The notes beneath the pieces were generated by a model that saw only the letters and a list, made by a program, of their open reading frames with translations, was not told where the DNA came from and searched no databases. A stretch of 15,304 bases of DNA from Nitrospinota bacterium. GTDB lineage: Bacteria > Nitrospinota > Nitrospinia > Nitrospinales > VA-1. Below are positions 7,821 to 14,140 of the stretch, piece after piece. Numbering within the stretch: the stretch's first letter is position 1; the number at the start of each line of letters is the position of its first letter. The stretch covers positions 1 to 15,304 of the forward strand of contig PCCT01000013.1 of the NCBI GenBank assembly GCA_002731985.1, read 5' to 3'. A program made the position numbers and the translations under genes.

Positions 7821-8359
7821 CAGGAAGTCATAGTTTTATGTTGCTGGTTTTTAGTTAACTGAGGAGAGGGGTCAAAGTCATTGCTTGTGACGTGGGGGAC
7901 CAACTGGGTGACCACTTGGTAAACAAGACTGGTGTGGAACCCTTTTCGGTCTAGAAACCGGGCTAGTCGACCGCGCTGTTTTTCGATGTCGCTTGATGAG
8001 GAGGAATCAAATTTCTTTTTCGCGCAGGCCATTGCGAGTTCTCTCTCGTCGTATTCTTCATAGAGAGAACCCAGTGTTAGATCAATGATAGAAGTTTTAA
8101 GCCCCTTATCTCTTAGCTCCCGCTCCAGTCGAAGCTTTCCCACTTTTTTGTTCTTGATGCGGGACCTCCCAAATTGCATGGCAAAACGAGGATCATTGAT
8201 ATAATCATTGTCCTCCAGAAAGGCAATGGTTTCATCCGTAGAATTTCCGGAGAAACCTTTTTCCTTCAGGTGTTGGACAATTTCGCTTCGGCTACGATCC
8301 CTGTAGACCAGGTACCGGATTGCGCTCTTACGGGCTTTTTTTGATTCTTCATCAAGCAT
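7808..8359 (-). CDS. recX: Regulatory protein RecX
   Basis: RecX binds along RecA filaments and limits their extension, moderating recombination and the SOS response. The 183-residue product shows the three-helix tandem repeats of the family: RKSAIRYLVYRDRSRSEI near the N-terminus, IAFLEDNDYINDPRFAMQF (about 45-63) and VGKLRLERELRDKG (about 73-86). A third repeat follows with RLARFLDRKGF. The last roughly 35 residues, after VVTQLVPHV, are polar, unlike a RecX repeat, and may be a disordered tail. It begins 14 nt after the recA stop on the same strand, the standard recA-recX arrangement. It has no strong Shine-Dalgarno, so coupling to recA translation is likely. Confidence 0.93.
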   Translation of the reverse strand: MLDEESKKARKSAIRYLVYRDRSRSEIVQHLKEKGFSGNSTDETIAFLEDNDYINDPRFAMQFGRSRIKNKKVGKLRLERELRDKGLKTSIIDLTLGSLYEEYDERELAMACAKKKFDSSSSSDIEKQRGRLARFLDRKGFHTSLVYQVVTQLVPHVTSNDFDPSPQLTKNQQHKTMTSCDQD

Positions 8360-8373
8360 AGAGTTTCGCTATG

Positions 8374-9459
8374 TCAGGACGCAGAAGCCGCGCCCTTCTT
8401 CCCTTTTTGTTCGGGGGGTTGTTTTTCTTCTCCCTCGACAGGATCTTTTTTATCACCCGATTCCTGAACCAGTCCCAGTTTTGCCCTCAGTCTGGTTTCA
8501 ATTTCCTCGTAGATATCAGGGTTTTCCAGGAGGAATGTTCGTGAGTTTGCCCGGCCTTGGCCCATTCGGGTTTCGTTGTAGGAAAACCAAGTACCGCTCT
8601 TTGTAATGATGTCATGTGTTACAGCGAGATCGAGTAAGTCTCCTGCTTTGGAGATGCCCTGTCCGTATAATATATCAAATTCGCAATCCCTGAACGGAGG
8701 CGCAACTTTGTTCTTGACCACTTTGACTCTTGTGCGGTTTCCCACCACGCTATCACCATCTTTGATGGCGGCTATTCGGCGTATGTCCAGTCGTACGGAA
8801 GAATAAAATTTGAGTGCGTTGCCTCCGGTTGTTGTTTCAGGACTACCAAACATCACGCCAATTTTCATACGAATCTGATTGATGAAAATGAGACAGGTTT
8901 TGGATTTGCTGACGACTCCTGCCAGTTTTCTCATAGCCTGAGACATGAGCCGTGCCTGTAGACCCATATGGGAGTCGCCCATGTCGCCATCGAGTTCCGC
9001 TTTGGGGACAAGAGCCGCAACCGAGTCAATTACGATTATATCCACGGCTCCGCTTCGAATCAGAACTTCGGCGATTTCCAGCGTTTGTTCTCCTGTATCC
9101 GGTTGCGACAGGAGGAGGTTGTCGAGCTCTACTCCAAGGTTTTGAGCATACTTTGGATCGAGCGCATGTTCCGCGTCGATGAACGCGGCCACTCCACCGA
9201 TTTTTTGTGCTTCTGAAATGATATGGAGAGTGAGGCTGGTTTTTCCGGAAGCTTCTGGGCCATATATTTCAACAATTCTGCCTCGGGGCACCCCGCCAAC
9301 GCCCAGCGCGGAATCCAGTGAAATCGATCCAGTAGAAATAACGGAAATCCCTTTCAAGGCTCCCGCTTTTCCCAGCTTCATGATAGAACCTTTGCCGAAC
9401 TGTTTTTCTATTTGCGTGAACGCTAATTCCAGCGCTTTTTCTCTATCATCCGACGCCAT
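8374..9459 (-). CDS. recA: Recombinase RecA
   Basis: RecA polymerises on single-stranded DNA, performs homologous strand exchange and activates the SOS response by stimulating LexA self-cleavage. The 361-residue protein has Walker A GPEASGKT (67-74), catalytic Glu97 in DAEHALDP, Walker B DIIVIDS (140-146), the L1 loop around [10 protein letters not shown] (157-166) and the L2 loop [20 protein letters not shown] (194-213). The C-terminal tail ([18 protein letters not shown]) is low complexity with mixed charge, unlike the strongly acidic tail of E. coli RecA. The start is decided by AAGGAG (9470-9465) placed 5 nt before the ATG. It is first in a recA-recX-pilD cluster; an inverted repeat at 9502-9524 is placed for operator control. 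Confidence 0.98.
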   Translation of the reverse strand: MASDDREKALELAFTQIEKQFGKGSIMKLGKAGALKGISVISTGSISLDSALGVGGVPRGRIVEIYGPEASGKTSLTLHIISEAQKIGGVAAFIDAEHALDPKYAQNLGVELDNLLLSQPDTGEQTLEIAEVLIRSGAVDIIVIDSVAALVPKAELDGDMGDSHMGLQARLMSQAMRKLAGVVSKSKTCLIFINQIRMKIGVMFGSPETTTGGNALKFYSSVRLDIRRIAAIKDGDSVVGNRTRVKVVKNKVAPPFRDCEFDILYGQGISKAGDLLDLAVTHDIITKSGTWFSYNETRMGQGRANSRTFLLENPDIYEEIETRLRAKLGLVQESGDKKDPVEGEEKQPPEQKGKKGAASAS

Positions 9460-9475
9460 TATTTCTCCTTTATAT

Positions 9476-9481
9476 TTTATA
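9476..9481 (-). promoter_or_regulatory. Candidate -10 box for recA
   Basis: On the minus strand TATAAA (9481-9476) lies just upstream of the recA Shine-Dalgarno. No good TTGACA is found at 16-18 nt; the region there (GTACCT) falls in the left arm of the recA inverted repeat. The leader would be very short, so a promoter further upstream is possible. Confidence 0.3.
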
Positions 9482-9501
9482 GACTATTGAAACTTTGAAG
9501 G

Positions 9502-9524
9502 TACCTAGTTCAGATGCCTAGGTA
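9502..9524. promoter_or_regulatory. Inverted repeat upstream of recA, candidate SOS-type operator
   Basis: TACCTAG and CTAGGTA are exact 7-bp complementary arms separated by 9 nt, centred about 54 nt upstream of the recA start and overlapping where a -35 element would lie. It matches neither the E. coli CTGT-N8-ACAG LexA box nor the Bacillus GAAC-N4-GTTC box. The assignment as a repressor site is inference from symmetry and position. Confidence 0.4.
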
Positions 9525-9557
9525 TTCTCTCTTAAGGGGAACTCCTTATGAAAACAA

Positions 9558-9809
9558 GTGTGGGCTATACTACTTCGAAAACGATCTTTGTTAAATCGAT
9601 TTCGAATCGTGGCGATGGTTTCTCCTGCATGGGGTGATACATCAATTGCGAGAAATAGCCTTAAAGCCGACACAGTGTATCAAGGCCCCAGAAACAAAGT
9701 CAAACGCTATCCCGAATGCTCCAAAAAAGAACACGAGCGGTGGGATAACAAGAACTTTTGTGTTTATAGATGGAGAGACGCCAAATGGCAAGAAATTTAT
9801 CGAACTTAG
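9558..9809 (+). CDS. Possible small protein of unknown function, start or frame uncertain
   Basis: This frame gives 83 residues from a GTG at 9558, or 64 from the ATG at 9615. The C-terminal half looks like a real protein: RYPECSKKEHERW, then KNFCVYRWRDAKWQEIYRT, rich in aromatics with two cysteines 15 residues apart. The N-terminal half is less convincing and no Shine-Dalgarno precedes either start. By contrast an ATG at 9548 in another frame has AAGGGG (9534-9539) perfectly placed but stops after 29 codons (MKTSVGYTTSKTIFVKS...). One explanation is a single frameshifted gene starting at 9548. Other frames here are also open, so it may be non-coding. Nothing else convincing is seen in the 9471-9922 interval apart from the recA upstream signals and the promoter at 9842. 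Confidence 0.3.
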   Translation: MWAILLRKRSLLNRFRIVAMVSPAWGDTSIARNSLKADTVYQGPRNKVKRYPECSKKEHERWDNKNFCVYRWRDAKWQEIYRT

Positions 9810-9841
9810 ACCGGATGCCGCCACGGGGTGAGGAATAAACC

Positions 9842-9869
9842 TTTACAGATTTGTTAAAATAATTATAAA
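9842..9869 (+). promoter_or_regulatory. Sigma70-type promoter upstream of the 315-residue protein
   Basis: TTTACA (9842-9847, five of six) is followed after 16 nt by TATAAA (9864-9869, five of six); TAAAAT at 9866-9871 gives an alternative 18-nt spacing. Transcription would start near 9877, about 46 nt before the next start codon. Confidence 0.5.
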
Positions 9870-9922
9870 ATCCTGATTTCCTTTATCTTTCGTGAGCATG
9901 CCCTGAAAGGTTCTGTTGTTCT

Positions 9923-10870
9923 ATGATGTTACCCGTTATCCCTCAAGCCTCCGGTCCTGTTTTCACAGAGGATGACCGGATCAATCTGTATTACCTCAAC
10001 GAATTATATGCGGATATCGCCCGTTGTGTTTCCCTTCAGTTGAAGGAGAACCACCAACTCGACATTCCCATTACCTCAGGTGTTTGGGGCGGCACCTACC
10101 TCATAGCCGATGACGACGGGAAATCTCAACGAAAAATCTGGAGGCTTTACTGCATCGTCAACCTGCCGCAGAACAGTCCGCTTGACAAACGCGAGAACAT
10201 GGAACATTTGGTGGGCTATTATTATATTTCTATAATCAACGCATTTCGTCCGTATGGGCTGGAGCTGGATCTCGATATGTGGGGAGGCCGCCTGCCTTAT
10301 AGCAATCGTGAGAAACCCAGCCTCACCTTGCATATGGTAGACGCTTCCAAGCGAGTGAGCTGGTTGCGTGGATTTTTCATATGGAATCTTGTTTCGTGGG
10401 AAGAGTCGATCATTCACGATGCCATTCGAAATGTTAAAGAGTTCCGGAAAAATTTTAACGTCCAGAAAAAACCCATCATGAAACGCGACCCAAAGGAGAT
10501 CAAGTTTCTTCTGCAGGATGTGATCATCACTTACCGGACCTTGGAGAAAGCTTTCTCATTCGATTTTCTGGAAAACTCTCAACCTGTTATTGACGAGATA
10601 GTGGATCATTTCCTTGAAGGCCTGTTTGACCCGGATCTGATTCGGGAATTGTTTTTTAAGGTGCGGGAGAATAAATTGATTGTCGGATTCGAAGAAGCCC
10701 TGCAGGAGTCCTACTCCAAAGAAGGTCTGAATGTAAGGCGGATCGAAGACTGGCCGGTTGAGAAGATCAATTACGTTCCCGAAGACCTGAAAGAAAAGCT
10801 CATTCCTCCCATCCAAAATCTGTTCGCCTCATTTAAGTCCAATCTGGATAGTAACAATGGTGTTTCGTAA
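9923..10870 (+). CDS. Conserved-looking protein of unknown function, 315 residues
   Basis: I do not recognise this family. The ORF is long and uninterrupted, has a promoter upstream, and its composition is that of a soluble globular cytosolic protein; no signal peptide or membrane segment is seen. The N-terminal half (about 20-170) is aromatic-rich and probably alpha/beta, with distinctive patches DIPITSGVWGGTYLIADDDG, HLVGYYYISIINAFRPYG and DMWGGRLPYSNREKPSLTLH. The C-terminal half (about 175-315) is mainly charged helices (KFLLQDVIITYRTLEKAFSF, PVIDEIVDHFLEGLFDPDLI). Two ATGs are adjacent (9923 and 9926) and an in-frame TGA at 9893 rules out a longer start; AAAGG at 9906-9910 is 12 nt away, rather far. 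It appears monocistronic, with a weak GAACG/CGTTC hairpin after it. No function is proposed. Confidence 0.85.
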   Translation: MMLPVIPQASGPVFTEDDRINLYYLNELYADIARCVSLQLKENHQLDIPITSGVWGGTYLIADDDGKSQRKIWRLYCIVNLPQNSPLDKRENMEHLVGYYYISIINAFRPYGLELDLDMWGGRLPYSNREKPSLTLHMVDASKRVSWLRGFFIWNLVSWEESIIHDAIRNVKEFRKNFNVQKKPIMKRDPKEIKFLLQDVIITYRTLEKAFSFDFLENSQPVIDEIVDHFLEGLFDPDLIRELFFKVRENKLIVGFEEALQESYSKEGLNVRRIEDWPVEKINYVPEDLKEKLIPPIQNLFASFKSNLDSNNGVS

Positions 10871-11107
10871 TTTGAAATGATACAGGGAGTTTGGAAAGTG
10901 CTGTGACGAACGGTATCGTTCACAATTACTATCTTGCGGATGGTGCTGATTGGAGGAGGGACGTTTTTCGGGGCTGACGGTTGCATTTCTTTTACCAAAA
11001 GTAAGTGCGGTAATGAACATCCTCGCCGCAAACGGACGAGGTATCCGAATAAAACGTGACTTTAAAAGACATGGCGAGCCACGGGAAATAGAACCCACTT
11101 GTGGGAC

Positions 11108-11122
11108 TTGATTTTAAATCAA
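11108..11122. repeat. 15-nt perfect inverted repeat in the convergent gap
   Basis: TTGATTT-T-AAATCAA is exact, AT-rich and 22 nt from the GACC palindrome. With the adjacent CCCAC/GTGGG stem it superficially recalls tRNA arms, but no cloverleaf or valid anticodon can be built. Confidence 0.4.
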
Positions 11123-11144
11123 TAGAATCAGCATATATATTTTT

Positions 11145-11158
11145 AGACCAATTGGTCT
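11145..11158. promoter_or_regulatory. Perfect palindrome resembling a TetR/NemR-type operator
   Basis: AGACCAATTGGTCT is an exact 14-bp palindrome. With the flanking T at 11144 it matches 11 of 12 defined positions of the TAGACC-N4-GGTCTA pattern I recall for the E. coli NemR box. On the minus strand it lies between a poor -35 (TTGCAG, 11162-11157) and an AT-rich -10 (TATATA, 11139-11134) spaced 17 nt, the classic place for a repressor site. No target gene or regulator is visible downstream of it. Confidence 0.4.
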
Positions 11159-11184
11159 GCAAGTTAAGTCATACCTTTTTTTAT

Positions 11185-12252
11185 TCAGGGAGATTTGGCG
11201 CAACGGAATCCGAAACTGTTATTTTTTACTTCGGGGGTAAAGAAGCTTCGGTTGAAGGTGGGAGCGCTCAAGCCGCATCCGTAGGACAGGCAGTCGAACC
11301 ATGAGCCGCCTTTCAATACCCGTTTGTCTTTACCATACTCACCACGTGTTACGGTGTTTCCCGGATGAGGAAGGTAATAGCTATCGACCCATTCCCATAC
11401 GTTGCCAGACATATCATACAGTCCATAAGGGCTTCGTCCATTCGGATAGGAGCCAACTGGCTCGGTACCTATGGAGCCTTTATAGGGATGATTTGATTTG
11501 TCTGTCGCCCACATGTTGCCCCACGGGTAAATGTTTCCGTCCTCGCCACGGGCGGCTTTTTCCCATTCCTGTTCAGTGGGAAGTCGCTTGTTGTTCCATT
11601 TGCAGTACTCCTCAGCATCGTACCAGCTCACGTAAATCACAGGATGATCTTTCTTGGTCTCAGGGACCTTTCCGCCAGGCCAGTGATAAGGAGTTTCCCG
11701 CTTGGTGGCGGTGGTGAATTTTTTATAATCGTCGTTGGTCACTTCCTTCAAATCGATATAAAACTTCTTTGTCGATTCAATGTACTCGGGTGCTTCATCG
11801 TCCCATCTTTCGTTGGACCCCATGATAAACTCTCCGTCGGGGATCAATATCATCGGGCCTGCTTCTCCTGTGGATTTTTTTTGAGGAACTTTGGCGATTA
11901 CGGAAGAGGTTGGGGTATGTTGTTCAGGTTTGTTTTTTGTGGTAGATAATGCAAGCTGGTTGCCGGGTTTTTTTATGGACCCAGAGATTCCTGTCAGGAA
12001 AACTTTATCAGGTGCTAAAAATGGAGAGACAGAGGATTTGGTCACTCCAACATGGCATTGCTGGCATTCGGGCCGCGTTGTTCGATGTTTTTTCGCCAGA
12101 GATATATTTTTAACCTTGTGACAGGCCGTTTCACATTTTAATATGTGAGGATATTCTTCAGCCGTTCCTCGGACAGCCGGGAGTTCTTCGTGCGCTGATA
12201 GAGGAAAGGGGACTCCCAACAGTAAGGCTATTAAGATGAGTGATCTGGTCAT
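11185..12252 (-). CDS. Exported SUMF1/FGE-like protein with N-terminal heme-binding motifs
   Basis: The 355-residue product starts with a clear Sec signal peptide (MTRSLILIALLLGVPFPLSA, cleavage before His21), so it acts in the periplasm. Residues 40-67 hold two candidate c-type heme sites: CETACH (Cys40, Cys44, His45; CX3CH) and CQQCH (Cys63, Cys66, His67; CXXCH). After a Ser/Thr/Lys-rich linker (about 70-130) comes a complete SUMF1/formylglycine-generating-enzyme domain: GEFIMGS (140-146), VSWYDAEEYCKW, RLPTEQEWEKAARG (223-236), YPWGN, GLYDMSGNVWEW and GGSWFDCLSYGC (315-326) to the final GFRC. Cys321 and Cys326 are five apart like the catalytic pair of true FGE, but the first lies one residue further from GGSW, so catalysis is unproven. 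The ATG at 12252 is chosen because it starts the signal peptide; extension to a TTG at 12348 adds an implausible leader. Confidence 0.88.
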   Translation of the reverse strand: MTRSLILIALLLGVPFPLSAHEELPAVRGTAEEYPHILKCETACHKVKNISLAKKHRTTRPECQQCHVGVTKSSVSPFLAPDKVFLTGISGSIKKPGNQLALSTTKNKPEQHTPTSSVIAKVPQKKSTGEAGPMILIPDGEFIMGSNERWDDEAPEYIESTKKFYIDLKEVTNDDYKKFTTATKRETPYHWPGGKVPETKKDHPVIYVSWYDAEEYCKWNNKRLPTEQEWEKAARGEDGNIYPWGNMWATDKSNHPYKGSIGTEPVGSYPNGRSPYGLYDMSGNVWEWVDSYYLPHPGNTVTRGEYGKDKRVLKGGSWFDCLSYGCGLSAPTFNRSFFTPEVKNNSFGFRCAKSP

Positions 12253-12386
12253 ACGCTGGTTCACAATGGTTTCTGGATGAACGGATTCTGTTGGAGGTTG
12301 GTGTGAGGAATATAATAAGCTGGCAAATGACACTTTAGAAATTTGCAAATCTGAAAAAACTCACAGTACTAAGGTTTCTTTAGTAA

Positions 12387-12416
12387 ATATTATCAGGGTG
12401 TTGAGGATAGAGTCAA
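12387..12416 (-). promoter_or_regulatory. Possible promoter for the heme/SUMF1 gene
   Basis: On the minus strand TTGACT (12416-12411, five of six) is followed after 18 nt by TAATAT (12392-12387, four of six). The leader to the ATG at 12252 would be about 128 nt. Confidence 0.3.
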
Positions 12417-12471
12417 AGCAAAAGTCTGTTTCCTGTCACCTGACTGAAAATTATTCGAGATGATTGATACT

Positions 12472-13233
12472 ATGCAGGAATGGCGAGTGATTGAAGATGG
12501 TCCCGGAAACGGTGTGTCAAATATGGCTACCGATAGGGCGATCCTGGCCGCTTGTGAAGCGGGTGAGGCTTCGCCAACCCTGCGTCTTTATGGTTGGAAC
12601 CGGCCTACGCTGACGGTGGGATATGCGCAGGACATCGCCAGAGAAATTGATGTTGAGAGGTGCCGGGAGCTGGATATTGAGGTGGTGCGCAGGCCCACGG
12701 GAGGAAGGGCTTTATTGCATCATAGCGAGGTGACTTATAGCTTTACGGCTCCTGTTCCGCATCCTCAATTTCCTTCTTCATTGCTGGGAGCTTATCGGGT
12801 TGTTGCACGGGCTCTGCTTGAGGGACTAAAGGAGCTTGGTGTTAAAAATGCGGTCCTGGCATCTGCAAAAAAGGTTGATAAAAGCCGGGTTTCTTCTCGT
12901 TCTCCCTCTTGTTTGTCCAGCATCAATCATTGGGAAATAGAGGTAGGAGAAGCCAAGCTGGTGGGCAGTGCACAGCGACGGACAAAGAAGGCATTTCTTC
13001 AACACGGTTCCATACTCATTGATTGCGATAGGTCACTTCTGAACTCTCTGTTTAAATATCAGGCAAGTGATTTTCGTTTCAAATCAATGGATATATTAAA
13101 TAACAGAGTTGTTACCTTGTCGGAATGTCTTGGAAGAGGGGTGACTTACCATGAAGTTTCTCAAGCGATAAAACGTGGGTTTTCTCGTGCCCTGCCGGGA
13201 AGATGGGATGAGGAGAATGTCTGTTCAAGATGA
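12472..13233 (+). CDS. lipM: LipM-type octanoyltransferase (lipoate synthesis), BPL/LplA/LipB fold
   Basis: The protein belongs to the biotin/lipoate protein ligase fold and is expected to move octanoate from acyl carrier protein onto a lipoyl-domain protein such as GcvH, before LipA inserts sulfur. With the start at 12472 it has 253 residues and begins MQEWRVIEDGPGNGVSNMATD, which closely matches how LipM proteins begin. RRPTGGRALLHHSEVTYSF (about 73-91) is the substrate loop. KLVGSAQRRTKKAFLQHGSI holds the conserved Lys (162). Cys147 in SPSC, 15 residues before that Lys, aligns with the acyl-carrying cysteine of Bacillus LipM, which ATP-dependent LplA ligases lack; hence LipM over LplA. GAGATGA (12457-12463) serves the 12472 ATG; the in-frame ATG at 12460 has no Shine-Dalgarno. 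The heme/SUMF1 gene diverges upstream. An LplA-like activity remains possible. Confidence 0.85.
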   Translation: MQEWRVIEDGPGNGVSNMATDRAILAACEAGEASPTLRLYGWNRPTLTVGYAQDIAREIDVERCRELDIEVVRRPTGGRALLHHSEVTYSFTAPVPHPQFPSSLLGAYRVVARALLEGLKELGVKNAVLASAKKVDKSRVSSRSPSCLSSINHWEIEVGEAKLVGSAQRRTKKAFLQHGSILIDCDRSLLNSLFKYQASDFRFKSMDILNNRVVTLSECLGRGVTYHEVSQAIKRGFSRALPGRWDEENVCSR

Positions 13234-13279
13234 TTATCTGTAGATCTATTTTTTGGCGAGATGGGGGAAGGTTTTTTTT

Positions 13280-14140
13280 GTGATTATAAGGTTCTGGGGA
13301 GTGAGAGGGAGTGCTCCCTCGGGTAATAGGGGGACGGCCGGGGTCGGTGGTAATACGACCTGTGTGGAAGTTCGATGTGGTGATGAATTGATCATCTTTG
13401 ACTCCGGCACGGGTATTCGTAATCTGGGGATGAAACTCCTTGGCGAAATGCCGATTAAGGGCCATATTTTTTATAGCCATGTACACCGGGATCACATACA
13501 GGGTTTCCCGTTTTTTACACCACTGTACATTCCTGGGAATGAATTTGATATCTATGGCGGGACCAGCCTGCCAACGCCGATTGAGGAGGTGCTTAATCAG
13601 CAAATGACCCCACCTTGCTTCCCTGTAAAAATGGATACTCTGGGAGCAAAAATCAACTATCATGGCATTAAGCCGGGTAATGTTATTGAAGGGGAAAACT
13701 TCAAGGTCACATTGGCCCCGCTGTATCATCCGAATGGCTCCTACGGCTACCGTATAGATTATGACGGCCGCTCCATAGTTTTTGCGACAGATTGCGAGCA
13801 TCGGGAGGGCAAGCTGTGTGAGGGCTTGTCTAAGCTATGTGAGAATACCGATTTATTGATTTATGATGCCCAATACACTGAGGCTGAGTACTATGGCAAA
13901 GATGGGCAGATGCCACGTATTGGGTGGGGGCACAGCACTTGGAATGAAGCGGTTAAAATGGCTGAAGCCGCCAAGGTCGACCGTTTGATCTTGTTTCATC
14001 ATGATCCTAGCCACAATGACGACTTTGTTAAAAAAATCGAAGCTGATGCACGCGAAGTTTTTCCCCGAAGCATGGCCGCTTTCGAAGGATTGGAGGTCGA
14101 TGTCTCCCAACCCGATTTGCCGCCTTCCATGTTTGACTAA
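13280..14140 (+). CDS. Metallo-beta-lactamase-fold hydrolase (PhnP-like, beta-lactamase_2 type)
   Basis: A cytosolic metal-dependent hydrolase; substrate unknown, with phosphodiester or cyclic nucleotide-type bonds common for relatives. The 286 residues start from a GTG at 13280, supported by GGGGGAAGG (13263-13271) 8 nt upstream and by the family-typical opening IIRFWGVRGSAPSG; a TTG at 13253 would add nine unlikely residues. GGNTTCVEV (23-31) is also characteristic. The metal site is SHVHRDH (His67, His69, Asp71, His72), with His150 in LYHPNGSYGYRI, Asp171 in FATDCEH and a late His in FHHDPSH (240-245) completing the ligands. YDAQYTEAEY (195-204) and GWGHSTW (215-221) are conserved in this subgroup. 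It follows lipM by 46 nt, and its 3' end overlaps the next gene by 41 nt, pointing to translational coupling. Confidence 0.92.
   Translation: MIIRFWGVRGSAPSGNRGTAGVGGNTTCVEVRCGDELIIFDSGTGIRNLGMKLLGEMPIKGHIFYSHVHRDHIQGFPFFTPLYIPGNEFDIYGGTSLPTPIEEVLNQQMTPPCFPVKMDTLGAKINYHGIKPGNVIEGENFKVTLAPLYHPNGSYGYRIDYDGRSIVFATDCEHREGKLCEGLSKLCENTDLLIYDAQYTEAEYYGKDGQMPRIGWGHSTWNEAVKMAEAAKVDRLILFHHDPSHNDDFVKKIEADAREVFPRSMAAFEGLEVDVSQPDLPPSMFD

Larger units (their letters stand above)
10871..11184. other. 314-nt convergent intergenic region, no convincing gene
   Basis: This gap lies between the 3' ends of two converging genes. Short frames exist on both strands. The best are plus-strand pieces LESAVTNGIVHNYYLADGAD (from 10891) and, in another frame, AVMNILAANGRGIRIKRDFK (about 11012-11071), which could be scraps of a degraded gene but have no credible start. 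Structured DNA is concentrated at 11090-11160: CCCAC-TT-GTGGG at about 11094-11105, an inverted repeat at 11108-11122 and a palindrome at 11145-11158. No intrinsic terminator was found; the T-run at 11175-11182 is not directly preceded by a stem. Confidence 0.5.

Noticed and set aside
9642..9824. Minus-strand hydrophobic 60-codon ORF upstream of recA
   Set aside because: Antisense to other open frames, no Shine-Dalgarno, no recognisable motifs; probably a shadow of composition.
10829..11098. Minus-strand 89-codon ORF from a GTG in the convergent gap
   Set aside because: No Shine-Dalgarno and no family resemblance; it overlaps the end of the 315-residue gene antisense and its composition looks non-coding.
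11090..11130. tRNA-like arms (GTGGGACTTGA... and TTGATTTTAAATCAA)
   Set aside because: The stems cannot be folded into a cloverleaf with a valid anticodon; the 7-nt loop would read a stop codon.
11145..11182. Intrinsic terminator made of the AGACC palindrome and the T-run at 11175-11182
   Set aside because: The stem and the T-run are separated by about 16 nt and the palindrome has no loop.
12311..12316. Perfect TATAAT on the plus strand as a lipM promoter
   Set aside because: No acceptable -35 at 16-18 nt upstream; the hexamer alone is weak evidence.
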